A stretch of 64,000 nucleotides of DNA from Pseudohalocynthiibacter aestuariivivens (GCF_011040495.1 NZ_CP049037.1:434001-498000); one strand, 5' to 3'. Positions 45,219-54,791 are shown, counted from the first letter of the stretch. Numbers and translations: made by a program. The notes: a model not told the origin generated them from the sequence alone.

Positions 45219-45254
45219 TATTATTACGCCGCTTTGTGTTGCGGCGTAATAATA
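45219..45254. repeat. 14-bp perfect inverted repeat beside the iterons
   Basis: Arms TATTATTACGCCGC (45219-45232) and GCGGCGTAATAATA (45241-45254) with loop TTTGTGTT. It lies ten bases from the last iteron and 22 bases after the stop of the winged-helix gene. No T-run follows on either strand, so it is not a standard terminator; an origin hairpin or protein-binding site is more likely. Confidence 0.65.
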
Positions 45255-45275
45255 CATCATAACTGATTGATAGTA

Positions 45276-45713
45276 TTAGAGTTTTCCGAACTTGTTGTCT
45301 GTAAACTCTGCGGCTTTTATCGCGCCGTGTTTGCGCGCCATCGCCCTGAAGTACCTTTCGCGCTCATCATCCAGCGCGGTGCCCCTGCCCTCTGCGACGA
45401 CCGAGGCGGCAGTGTCCCCCTGCCCCACAATCCTAATGCTATATGTGGTGGCTAATCCGTGCCCGCCAACTGCATTTCGTATGGGGACTAGGCTACCCTC
45501 TGCTTTCAGTTCACGAAGCGCGCGCTGTACCGTTGATCTTGAAGTGTTTAGAAAATCGCAGGCCTGATCTTTTGTAACGGTAACTTCCGGTCTATCGAAC
45601 TCACACTTGATGCACGCCAGTAGCAGGAGGTTGCGCGCCCCGTCTTTGGCGGCAGATGCTGCTTGCACGGCATTGATGAAGCTCTGACGCCTAAATGTGC
45701 TTGCGGGCTTCAT
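45276..45713 (-). CDS. Winged-helix DNA-binding protein, candidate replication initiator or regulator
   Basis: 145 residues. A winged helix spans about 25-95: NLLLLACIKCEFDRPEVTVTKDQACDFLNTSRSTVQRALRELKAEGSLVPI, then a likely wing (GLATTYSIRIVG). The C-terminal 45 residues are charged and helical. It ends beside the inverted repeat and iterons that it could bind. No HUH or primase motifs. Start overlaps the previous stop (ATGA). Confidence 0.7.
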   Translation of the reverse strand: MKPASTFRRQSFINAVQAASAAKDGARNLLLLACIKCEFDRPEVTVTKDQACDFLNTSRSTVQRALRELKAEGSLVPIRNAVGGHGLATTYSIRIVGQGDTAASVVAEGRGTALDDERERYFRAMARKHGAIKAAEFTDNKFGKL

Positions 45714-45937
45714 GTGCGCGCGCCGTGACGCTTCATCGCGTCCGCAACTGCCTCTGCCACGAAGTCAAACGGCAGGTCGTTAATCTCGCCCGATTCTTCC
45801 ATTTGGCGTTTGTGCGCGAAGATTGCCTGCTCTGTGCGCCCCATAAATGCCGCGATCTGCTTGACCGGAACCCCAAAATGCAGACCGATGCGGATGGTCT
45901 CGCGTTCATATTTAGTGATATGTCTGCCTCGTGCCAT
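45710..45937 (-). CDS. Small helix-turn-helix protein
   Basis: 75 residues with an HTH at about 9-45 (YERETIRIGLHFGVPVKQIAAFMGRTEQAIFAHKRQM), the GcrA/SANT-like pattern, and a short acidic-to-basic tail. GGGGAAGGG is before the ATG at 45937. First gene of the element and coupled to the winged-helix gene. Probably a regulator of lysogeny or early transcription. Confidence 0.7.
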   Translation of the reverse strand: MARGRHITKYERETIRIGLHFGVPVKQIAAFMGRTEQAIFAHKRQMEESGEINDLPFDFVAEAVADAMKRHGART

Positions 45938-46083
45938 TTTCTGCCCTTCCCCAACGCACCAATCGACTATATAAGGATCAAGCGGGATCGCTGGGATTTG
46001 ATGCCCGGCGTGCGGTAGTAGGTCGCCCCGACACCCTTCTGGGATTTAGGCCCCCAGATTGAGCTTTAGGATGACCCGCCTAT

Positions 46084-46109
46084 GGGAACCCTTGGAAACA
46101 AGGGTTCCC
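46084..46109. repeat. 11-bp perfect hairpin with GAAA loop near the right att site
   Basis: Arms GGGAACCCTTG (46084-46094) and CAAGGGTTCCC (46099-46109), loop GAAA. A smaller GCACAA/TTGTGC repeat follows at 46121-46136. No T-run on either strand. It lies 40 bases inside the prophage end; possibly an accessory site for Xer recombination or an origin element. Nothing else is seen in 45938-46148. Confidence 0.6.
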
Positions 46110-46148
46110 GCCCTTCCCCAGCACAAGATGTTGTGCCAAAATTCCCCG

Positions 46149-46176
46149 ATTATACCTAATACTGATTATGCGCATT
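46149..46176 (-). other. Right dif-like XerCD site (att)
   Basis: Read on the minus strand: XerC-side arm AATGCGCATAA (46166-46176), centre TCAGTA (46160-46165), XerD-side arm TTAGGTATAAT (46149-46159). The XerC arm, on the host side, matches nine of eleven bases of the E. coli dif arm GGTGCGCATAA; the prophage-side XerD arm is diverged. The mirror pattern to the left site is what a split dif should give. Confidence 0.8.
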
Positions 46177-46258
46177 TCCATATGACGGTTTCAGCACAAA
46201 GCTGTTGCGACGAAAGCCACATCATCGATGCGCGTCAGCCGGACTACCAGAGGCTGCC

Positions 46259-47506
46259 CTAACGGTTCGCTCTAGCCAGCACCGCTTGCAGAACGACGGT
46301 AGCGGCCTGGACCGTCGGTTCACGCGCGATGTTCTCGTCCTCGTTGTGAGTGATCCCATCTATGCACGGGCAGAAAATCAATGCGGTCGGTGCTACATGG
46401 CACAGGTTATAGGCATCATGTCCGGCCTGACTGTGCATTTTCAACGGCTCAATGCCCTGCCCGCGCGCTGTATCACAGATCAATTCGATCAACTCAGGAT
46501 CGAAAACCTCATCGCCAAAGGTCCATTCCGCCTCGATTTCATAATCCACCTGCGCAACTCGGGCCGCTTCGGTCAATGCTTCACGTGCTTGCACCACCAT
46601 CTGATCAGTAACGTTCTTGTCACGGTGGCGCATGTCCACGGTGGTTTCTGCATAATCCGGCAGGATCCCGTTTTTGTTGGGCCACAGGCTGATCCGGCTG
46701 GCGGTCGATTTGCCAATGGGCGCATGGGCCCAGCCGATGTCATTCACCGCCGAGATGAACTTGGCCGCACCGACCAGCGCATTACGTCGGTTTTCCATCG
46801 CCGTGGGCCCTGAATGGGCGGTTTCGCCCCGAAAAATCACGTTCATGCCGTGGGATTTGTACCCACCGACCACCACTCCCAATGGCAAGTTTTTGATATG
46901 GAGTTCGGGCCCCTGTTCAATGTGGAATTCGAAATAGGAGTCGATCGGAAAGGCCGCGGCGGGTGTCTTACCTTTGTAGCCGATCCGCGCCAGTTCATCG
47001 CCGAAGGTTAACCCGTCGTCGTCCTTCAGCGCGTAGAGCCAGTCGAGTGTCTTGACCCCGGCAAAAACGGCGGATGACGTCATCGGGGGCGCAAATCGCG
47101 CGCCTTCCTCATTGGCCCAATTCACCACCTCGATCGCACGCTTTGGAGTGATTCCGGCCTCTTTCAACACGCGCAGGATCTCCAGCCCGGTCAACACACC
47201 AAGGATACCGTCGAACCGTCCTCCCGCCATCTGTGTGTCCAGATGACTTCCGATCAGGACCGGCGGCAAATCCTCGCGTCCCTCCATCCGGGCAAACATA
47301 TTGCCTGCCTGATCTATACGCACAACACAGCCAAGATCTTCACACCAGCGAACAAACAGATCACGCATCTCCTTGTCGGCGTCAGACAGAGCCAGACGAT
47401 GCAGCCCACCCGCCCGGCCGGGACCGATCTGCGCGGATTGGTTCAGCGTATCGAACAGGCGATCACCATTGATTTCGATCTGTGCTGCGTCTGTATTTTG
47501 TAACAT
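46259..47506 (-). CDS. M20 Zn-dependent amidohydrolase (allantoate / N-carbamoyl-amino-acid type)
   Basis: 415-residue hydrolase of the AllC/HyuC group. Metal-binding region IGSHLDTQMAGGRFDG, general base and ligand in NEEGARFAPPM, the dimer-domain pattern GETAHSGPTAMENRRN, and a C-terminal SQAGHDAYNL with the last His ligand. Start at 47506 has AAAGGAT upstream. Last gene of the minus-strand transporter operon, so it probably cleaves the imported compound. Confidence 0.88.
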   Translation of the reverse strand: MLQNTDAAQIEINGDRLFDTLNQSAQIGPGRAGGLHRLALSDADKEMRDLFVRWCEDLGCVVRIDQAGNMFARMEGREDLPPVLIGSHLDTQMAGGRFDGILGVLTGLEILRVLKEAGITPKRAIEVVNWANEEGARFAPPMTSSAVFAGVKTLDWLYALKDDDGLTFGDELARIGYKGKTPAAAFPIDSYFEFHIEQGPELHIKNLPLGVVVGGYKSHGMNVIFRGETAHSGPTAMENRRNALVGAAKFISAVNDIGWAHAPIGKSTASRISLWPNKNGILPDYAETTVDMRHRDKNVTDQMVVQAREALTEAARVAQVDYEIEAEWTFGDEVFDPELIELICDTARGQGIEPLKMHSQAGHDAYNLCHVAPTALIFCPCIDGITHNEDENIAREPTVQAATVVLQAVLARANR

Positions 47507-47608
47507 GTCACATCCTTTTTGGTTCTCAGCCATGCTGTCCACCGTTCTAACAAAGGCCATAGCCCGAAAGATGCGCAGGTGGATCGCAACAAAATAATCC
47601 AATCAGAA

Positions 47609-47758
47609 CTACTTCTCAGAGCCGACCCAGAGGTCGCTGGCGTCGCTTTTCCATGGGATTCCAGATCCCTTGTTCGCGATGCGGAATTCCGGCCCGCGCA
47701 GCGGGTTGGTAATGGCGCGCACGCCCAACGGGTCAAAGTCATACGCGATGTTGGTCAT
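47609..47758 (-). CDS. Possible 49-residue small protein
   Basis: Starts MTNIAYDFDPLGVRAITNPL and ends SDLWVGSEK; GC-rich third positions and ordinary residue composition make it look coding. It lies eight bases after the ABC ATPase stop and about 100 bases before the amidohydrolase, on the same strand. No clear ribosome site; no family recognised. It could be a remnant of a larger gene. Confidence 0.45.
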   Translation of the reverse strand: MTNIAYDFDPLGVRAITNPLRGPEFRIANKGSGIPWKSDASDLWVGSEK

Positions 47759-47766
47759 CTAGGAGT

Positions 47767-49385
<1,619 letters not shown>

Positions 49386-49389
<4 letters not shown>

Positions 49390-50225
49390 TCGGATTTCCT
49401 CGTCAAACGCGGATTCAATGCGTCGTTCAGCCCCTCACCAATCAGGTTCAGCGCCAACACCGTTAGCAGGATTGCCATGCCCGGCAGGAAGGACAGCCAC
49501 CATGCAGTGCGGATGACGGTCCGCGCAGCACCGATCATATATCCCCATGACATGATATTCGGGTCGCCTAGCCCCAAAAAGGACAGCGAGCTTTCCAATA
49601 GGATTGCTTGCGCCACCATCAATGATGCCAGAACGATGATCGGCGGCAGCGCATTGGGCAGAATGTGCCGCAGGATGATCTGGGTGTTCCCCAAGCCCGA
49701 CAACGTTGCCGCCTCGACAAATTCGCGAGTGCGCAGGCTCAGGACCTCGCCACGCACAAGGCGGGCCACCGGCGGCCAGGATACGATCGCAATGGCGATG
49801 ATGACAAAGGTCAGACTGGGCTGAAAGATCGCCAACAAAACGATTGCCAATGCAAAACTGGGGATCGTCTGAAAGAATTCAGTAAAGCGCATCAGCGCGT
49901 CATCCGTCCGTCCGACGAAATACCCGGCCAAGGCCCCGACCGGCACCCCGATGGCAAGCGCCACAACGGTCGACACCAACCCGACCAGCAGGCTGACATA
50001 CGCCCCATGTGCCAAACCTGACAGCACATCACGGCCCAATGCATCGGTGCCCAACGGCAGACCATCCTGTGTGAACGGCGGCAGGAAGGGGCGTTGCACC
50101 ATCTTCCATGGGCTTTGCGGGAAAATGAATGGGGCTGCGATCGCGGTGGCAATCACAATGGCCAGAATTACCAGCCCGATCACGGCACCACGGTTATAGC
50201 GGAAACGTTTCCAGAAATCCTTCAT
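49386..50225 (-). CDS. Dipeptide-type ABC transporter permease (DppC-like)
   Basis: 279 residues, six TM helices. N-terminal FWKRFRYNRGAVIGLVIL and the loop EAATLSGLGNTQIILRHILPNALPP are the DppC marks. Coupled by four-base overlaps to the permease before it and the ATPase after it. Confidence 0.93.
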
Positions 50226-51193
50226 CCTGTCAGCCTTATGCGCGGGTCAACGATGACGTAGATGACATCGGTAATCAGATTGAAGAGCAGCACCATAGCG
50301 CCAGAGATGTAGAAAACCCCGAGGATCACAGCATAGTCGCGCTGGTTGATCGCCTCGAACATCAGCCGCCCGATGCCGGGCCAGGCAAAGACCGTCTCAG
50401 TCAGGATTGCCCCACCGAATATTTGCCCCGCCTGAAGACCAGCCAGAGTGATGACAGGCAACAATGCGTTGCGCAGGATATGCCGACGCTGGATCACGCT
50501 GCGTTTCAGGCCCTTTGCACGGGCGGTTTTGACAAAGTCCAGTCGGCTGACTTCCAGCATCGAAGCGCGTGTCATACGCATGTAGATCGCCATAAAGAAG
50601 AGGCCCAATGTCGAAGCCGGCAGCACCAGATGTTTGGCAACATCCATGACATGCGCAAATCCTGTGTAGCCTGCGCCGATCGTCTGGTAGCCAAAACCGG
50701 GCAGCCAGCCCAGCCAGACCGAAAAGACGAGCGATGCCATCAGCGCCACCCAGAACAATGGTGTCGCGTAAAACAGCAGCGCCAGTGTGGAGATCACAGT
50801 ATCGCCCCACGATCCCTGACGTGCAGAGGCGGCGACGCCCGCGATCACGCCAAGCACCAGCGACAACACGAACGCCACGCCAGTCAGAAGCAACGTCGCG
50901 GGCAAACGGCTGGCGATCAGTTCGGCCACCGGCATTTGCTGGCGATAAGAAAACCCAAGATCCATCTGAATGGCACCTTTTAGGTACGTCCAGAGTTGGA
51001 TGTATAGCGGTTGATCTAGGCCAAACCGCGCCCGCAGGTCGGCGAGAAATTTCTCGTCCGCGGCCCCTGCCTCGCCTGCCATGACGGCAGCGGGATCACC
51101 GGGTGCTGCATGGATCAGCAGAAAGTTAAAGACGAGGATGGCCAGCAGGATAAACACCGCCTTGACCAGCCTGCCCAGAATGAAACGTATCAC
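50222..51193 (-). CDS. Dipeptide-type ABC transporter permease (DppB-like)
   Basis: 323 residues, six TM helices. Starts MIRFILGRLVKAVFILLAI, with periplasmic APGDPAAVMAG and the cytoplasmic loop LDFVKTARAKGLKRSVIQRRHILRNALLPV. Second gene of the operon, 72 bases after the binding-protein gene. Confidence 0.93.
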   Translation of the reverse strand: MIRFILGRLVKAVFILLAILVFNFLLIHAAPGDPAAVMAGEAGAADEKFLADLRARFGLDQPLYIQLWTYLKGAIQMDLGFSYRQQMPVAELIASRLPATLLLTGVAFVLSLVLGVIAGVAASARQGSWGDTVISTLALLFYATPLFWVALMASLVFSVWLGWLPGFGYQTIGAGYTGFAHVMDVAKHLVLPASTLGLFFMAIYMRMTRASMLEVSRLDFVKTARAKGLKRSVIQRRHILRNALLPVITLAGLQAGQIFGGAILTETVFAWPGIGRLMFEAINQRDYAVILGVFYISGAMVLLFNLITDVIYVIVDPRIRLTG

Positions 51194-51265
51194 GCGGTCC
51201 GCCCCGTTTATTGATTATCGGTTGGTCCGGGCCACGATAGCAGCCCGGACCATCAGGCAGTTGCC

Positions 51266-52831
51266 TTAGTTTTTGTCGATCCAGACATCCCGGAAGCCGT
51301 CATTGACACCAAAGGCGGTGTTGACCGGATTCTTGATGTTGCAACGAGAGATCGTCGGGAAACCCAGTTCAAGAAGCCACAGATTCGGCACGTCAGAGAC
51401 GATCTGATCCTGAATTTTCTTGTAGGCAGCCTTGCGATCCTCGGGGCTGGCCATCAGGGCTGCCTCGTCGAACATTTTGTCCGTTTCAAGGTTCTGATAG
51501 TTCGCGACGTTGTTCCATGGGGAACCCGGCGCAGCATTGGTGCTCATGTAAGTCCGGGAAACGCCCAGAGCTGGATCGCCGTATTGATAGAGGTACGTAA
51601 ACGCCAGATCAAAGTCGCGGTCGCTGATCTTTTGGTTCCAGCCTGCAACGTCGGATGGAACGATCTCGACGTTCATGCCGATCTCGGTCAGGTTTTGTTT
51701 GACCGCTTCGGCCCAGCGTTGCCATGTTTCGCCATATGGCAGACCCAGAAGGCGGATCGTCTCGCCGTCGTAGCTTGATTCCTCAAGCAGGGCTTTTGCC
51801 TTTTCCGGATTGTAGGTGATGTCCGGCGTGTCGCTTGCATGGAACCTTGTCGAGGATGACAATGGCCCGGTCGCAACCTTGCCCAGACCATTCCACAGCG
51901 CGTCCTTGGCGAACTCGCGGTCGAGCGCATGCATCATGGCCTGACGAACCTTCAGATCATCCATTGGCTTGTTGTTCAGGTTGATCCAGATCCATGACAG
52001 TGGTCCAAAGAATTCCCAGCCTTTGTCGGTGAGGCAGGTGTTCTCCATATCGCGGATACGTGGCACGTCGAAATTCTCGATCGATCCACCCGGAAGCACG
52101 TCCACCTTGCCCGTCTCGTAGGCTACCGCACGCGAGGCCGCGTCAGGAATGACGTGATAATAGATGTCATCGACATAGGGTTTGCCATCCATGTAGTAGT
52201 CATCGTTCTTGACCAGATGGATATAACTGCCCTTGACCCACTCGTCGAATTTGAAGGGACCGGTGCCGATGGGCGTGTTGTTCGCCGGGTTGTTGGCGAA
52301 ATCAGTGCCTTCATAGATGTGCTTGGGGATCATCGGTGCGGTGCCTGGCTCGAAAATGCCGATGAAGGGGCCAAACGGCTGTTTCAGGTTGAACACCACC
52401 GTCAGCGGATCCGGAGTGTCGATGCTTTCGACGTGCTCCATGTAGGTCCGCATCCGTGAATGGGATTCACGCAAGAACACATCCATCGAGAATTTTACGT
52501 CTGCGGATGTAAAGGGTTCGCCGTCGTGGAAGGTGACGCCATCGTGCAGTTTGAAGGTGTAGGTCTTGCCGTCTTCGGAAATTGTCCACGATTCGGCCAA
52601 CTGCCCGGAGGGCGTAAGGTCAAAATCGTAGCGCAGCAGGCTTTCATAAATGTCGCCGGCGACCATTTGGGTCGGACCGTTCTGAATCAATCCGATCATC
52701 AATCCGGGTGGTTCAGGTTGAATGACGACGTTGAGCGTTCCCCCCGCCTGCGGCTCGCCATCTTGCGCGGCAAGCGGCCCGGCCAGCGCAAGAGCGACGG
52801 CAGCGGCAGCAAATTTGAGTTGTTTTAACAT
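51266..52831 (-). CDS. Dipeptide-type ABC transporter substrate-binding protein
   Basis: 521-residue family-5 periplasmic protein. Signal peptide ends near LAAQDG. Typical: GGTLNVVIQPEPPGL, YESLLRYDFDLTPSGQLAESW, TFHDGEPFTSADVKFS. First gene of a five- or six-gene operon ending with the M20 hydrolase. Ligand unknown; peptides, opines or acylated amino acids are all handled by this family. Confidence 0.93.
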   Translation of the reverse strand: MLKQLKFAAAAVALALAGPLAAQDGEPQAGGTLNVVIQPEPPGLMIGLIQNGPTQMVAGDIYESLLRYDFDLTPSGQLAESWTISEDGKTYTFKLHDGVTFHDGEPFTSADVKFSMDVFLRESHSRMRTYMEHVESIDTPDPLTVVFNLKQPFGPFIGIFEPGTAPMIPKHIYEGTDFANNPANNTPIGTGPFKFDEWVKGSYIHLVKNDDYYMDGKPYVDDIYYHVIPDAASRAVAYETGKVDVLPGGSIENFDVPRIRDMENTCLTDKGWEFFGPLSWIWINLNNKPMDDLKVRQAMMHALDREFAKDALWNGLGKVATGPLSSSTRFHASDTPDITYNPEKAKALLEESSYDGETIRLLGLPYGETWQRWAEAVKQNLTEIGMNVEIVPSDVAGWNQKISDRDFDLAFTYLYQYGDPALGVSRTYMSTNAAPGSPWNNVANYQNLETDKMFDEAALMASPEDRKAAYKKIQDQIVSDVPNLWLLELGFPTISRCNIKNPVNTAFGVNDGFRDVWIDKN

Positions 52832-52942
52832 TTAACTTTCCCTGTTGTTGCGATCGGTTCGAGACTCGATGCTCGAGTCAGCTTAACTTAACAATTGACC
52901 TGACGTCACCCCGGCACTGGAGCAGCGGCATCCGGACGTTTG

Positions 52943-53599
52943 TCAGTCTGCTTTGAGCGATGTGATGTATGCGATTATCCCCTCCCTTGATCCTTTGATA
53001 TCTGCGCGCATCGCGGCTCGAGCGGCGTCAGGATCGCGACGCTCGCAGGCTGAAACGATGGCGTGATGTTGTTGCACCATGTCCTCTTGCGCGCTGGCAT
53101 AATAACTCGCGATCAGTGGCCCCATCCGCAACCAGAGCCGGTGTAGGGTGTCTAGCAGAACGGGCATCTGCGCGATCTCGGCCAGCGCGAAGTGAAATTG
53201 CTGATTCAGCTCGGCCGCCTGCGGCCAGCGATCCGCTGCTATCGCCTCTTCGTTGCGCGCAATGATACGTTGTAGCCGGGTAACATCCCTGCCCGCGGCG
53301 ACTTCGGCGGCCTTGGCCGCAGCAAGTCCCTCCAACTCAACGCGCATTCTGGAGATTTCGATGTACTGCCCCGTGCTTAGAACTGGCACACGCACATCCC
53401 GCACCGAGCGTTGATCCAATGCGTTGTCCTGTAGCAAACGCTGAACTGCATCCCGCACAGGGGTGGAACTGGTTCCCAGCGCATCGGCCAGTCCACGGAT
53501 CGTGATCTTTTGATTCGGACGCAGCTTGCCGCGTACCAGATCCTGACAGACCCGTCCGTAAATAGTATGTCCAAGGGAGTCTTTGCTAATTTCCTTCAT
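52943..53599 (-). CDS. GntR-family regulator (FadR/FCD type)
   Basis: 218 residues. N-terminal winged helix (GRVCQDLVRGKLRPNQKITIRGLADALGTSSTPVRDAVQRL) and an all-helical FCD ligand domain with the metal-type residues around QQFHFALAEIAQ and QQHHAIVSACERRD. It sits between the minus-strand transporter operon and the divergent deacetylase operon; a 19-bp palindrome in the gap is its probable operator. Confidence 0.9.
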   Translation of the reverse strand: MKEISKDSLGHTIYGRVCQDLVRGKLRPNQKITIRGLADALGTSSTPVRDAVQRLLQDNALDQRSVRDVRVPVLSTGQYIEISRMRVELEGLAAAKAAEVAAGRDVTRLQRIIARNEEAIAADRWPQAAELNQQFHFALAEIAQMPVLLDTLHRLWLRMGPLIASYYASAQEDMVQQHHAIVSACERRDPDAARAAMRADIKGSREGIIAYITSLKAD

Positions 53600-53641
53600 C
53601 TCCCCCCTCTCTCATTGGTCTATGCGTTCACACTGCCAATT

Positions 53642-53660
53642 TTGATGCATCATGCATCAA
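53642..53660. promoter_or_regulatory. Palindromic operator candidate for the GntR regulator
   Basis: TTGATGCATCATGCATCAA, a perfect 19-bp palindrome around a central C. A second, partly overlapping palindrome TCAATAATATTGA is at 53657-53669. Both lie in the 163-base gap between the regulator gene and the divergent catabolic operon. Confidence 0.65.
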
Positions 53661-53762
53661 TAATATTGAACCGGCAAACAAAAACTGCAATGTTACCCTC
53701 GGATCGCTACTGGGCGCTATTTCCTAGGGCGAAATAACTTGTCACTTGCGAAAGGTCCGGAC

Positions 53763-54791
53763 ATGAAAGCCTTCTTCGATGCGCGTCAATTGGGGCATGC
53801 GCCTACGGTCTATTTCCGGCGCGGGGCCGCGATGCCGCATCAGGAACAACCACAACGGGCTGAGATCCTGCGCGATATGCTAATAGGTGAAGGATTCGAA
53901 ATCAGCGCCCCGCGTGATCACGGACTTGCTCCGATCAAGGCTGTGCATAATCCGGACTACGTGGATTTTCTGCCCGATGCCCATGCGCGATTCGTTGAGA
54001 GTGCGGGAACCGAGGCACTGGCGATCCCAACGACGCATCCCGGCTTGCGCCGCGGCAAGGAGCCGCGCGACATTCACGGCCAGCTCGGTTGGTGGATGAC
54101 GGACACCTCGACGCCCCTGACCGCAGGCACTTGGGAGGCGGCATATTGGTCGGCGCAAACGGCCATTGAGGCCGCCGAAGAGGTCATGTCAGGCGCGCGC
54201 GCCGCCTATGCCCTGTGCCGCCCACCCGGACATCATGCGATGCGCGATTGCTCCAACGGATTCTGCTTCTTTAACAACGCCTGCATCGTGGCGCATCACA
54301 TGACGTCGACGTTCAAGAAGGTCGCGTTGATTGATATCGACGTGCATACAGGCAATGGTTCTCTCGATATCTTGTATGAACGGGGCGATATATTCTTTTG
54401 CTCGTTACACCCTGACCCGACCACCTACCCGACTTTCTTTCTTGGCCATGCCGATGAGACCGGCGAAGGCGAAGGGGCAGGGAAATCTCTGAACATCCTG
54501 CTTGAGCAAGGAGCCAGCGAGGACACCGTGCTGGCGGCGCTCGACAAGGGGATTGCGGCGATCGAAGCGTTCGGCGCTGACGCGCTGGTGGTTTCGCTTG
54601 GCTTTGACATGGCTGCAGATGATCCCCTGGCTGGCGTGTCGGTCTATCCCGAAGGTTTTGCAGAAATGGCCCGTCGGCTGGCGGCAATGAACCTGCCTAC
54701 CGCGTTGGTGCAGGAAGGCGGATATCTGGGCCCATCGCTGGCGGACAATGCGAAATCATTCCTCACCACCTTCCGCGAGGCGACCCGATGA
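53763..54791 (+). CDS. Histone-deacetylase-family amidohydrolase (acetylpolyamine type)
   Basis: 342-residue Zn deacetylase. Catalytic His pair in RPPGHHAMRD, metal ligands in LIDIDVHTGNGS (Asp and His kept; the following His of the usual HHGNG is Thr), late Asp in GFDMAADDPLAG and the Tyr region QEGGYLGPSL. Bacterial members remove acetyl groups from polyamines or small amides. First gene of a five-gene operon; stop overlaps the next start. A paralog sits at the right window edge. Confidence 0.9.
   Translation: MKAFFDARQLGHAPTVYFRRGAAMPHQEQPQRAEILRDMLIGEGFEISAPRDHGLAPIKAVHNPDYVDFLPDAHARFVESAGTEALAIPTTHPGLRRGKEPRDIHGQLGWWMTDTSTPLTAGTWEAAYWSAQTAIEAAEEVMSGARAAYALCRPPGHHAMRDCSNGFCFFNNACIVAHHMTSTFKKVALIDIDVHTGNGSLDILYERGDIFFCSLHPDPTTYPTFFLGHADETGEGEGAGKSLNILLEQGASEDTVLAALDKGIAAIEAFGADALVVSLGFDMAADDPLAGVSVYPEGFAEMARRLAAMNLPTALVQEGGYLGPSLADNAKSFLTTFREATR

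Larger units (their letters stand above)
36725..46176 (-). mobile_element. Corticovirus (PM2)-like prophage integrated between two dif-type Xer sites
   Basis: About 9.42 kb from centre to centre of two dif-like sites, close to the 10.1 kb of PM2. About twenty genes, all on the minus strand, nearly all overlapping by a few bases. Virion core: major capsid protein, FtsK/HerA-type packaging ATPase, spike, jelly-roll-like minor protein, lytic transglycosylase and seven or more single-TM proteins, as expected for a virus with an internal membrane. Early end: two DNA-binding proteins and an iteron region. Absent: integrase, HUH Rep, terminase, portal, tail genes. I infer a complete tailless dsDNA prophage that integrates through host XerCD. 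Family placement rests on remembered features of PM2, not an alignment. Confidence 0.82.

Noticed and set aside
45219..45254. Rho-independent terminator of the winged-helix gene
   Set aside because: The stem is followed by no T-run on either strand, so termination is not supported; kept as an inverted repeat.
36725..46176. Integrative plasmid or gene transfer agent remnant
   Set aside because: A GTA would carry HK97-type capsid, portal and terminase genes. The virion-type membrane and capsid genes here make a plasmid unlikely.
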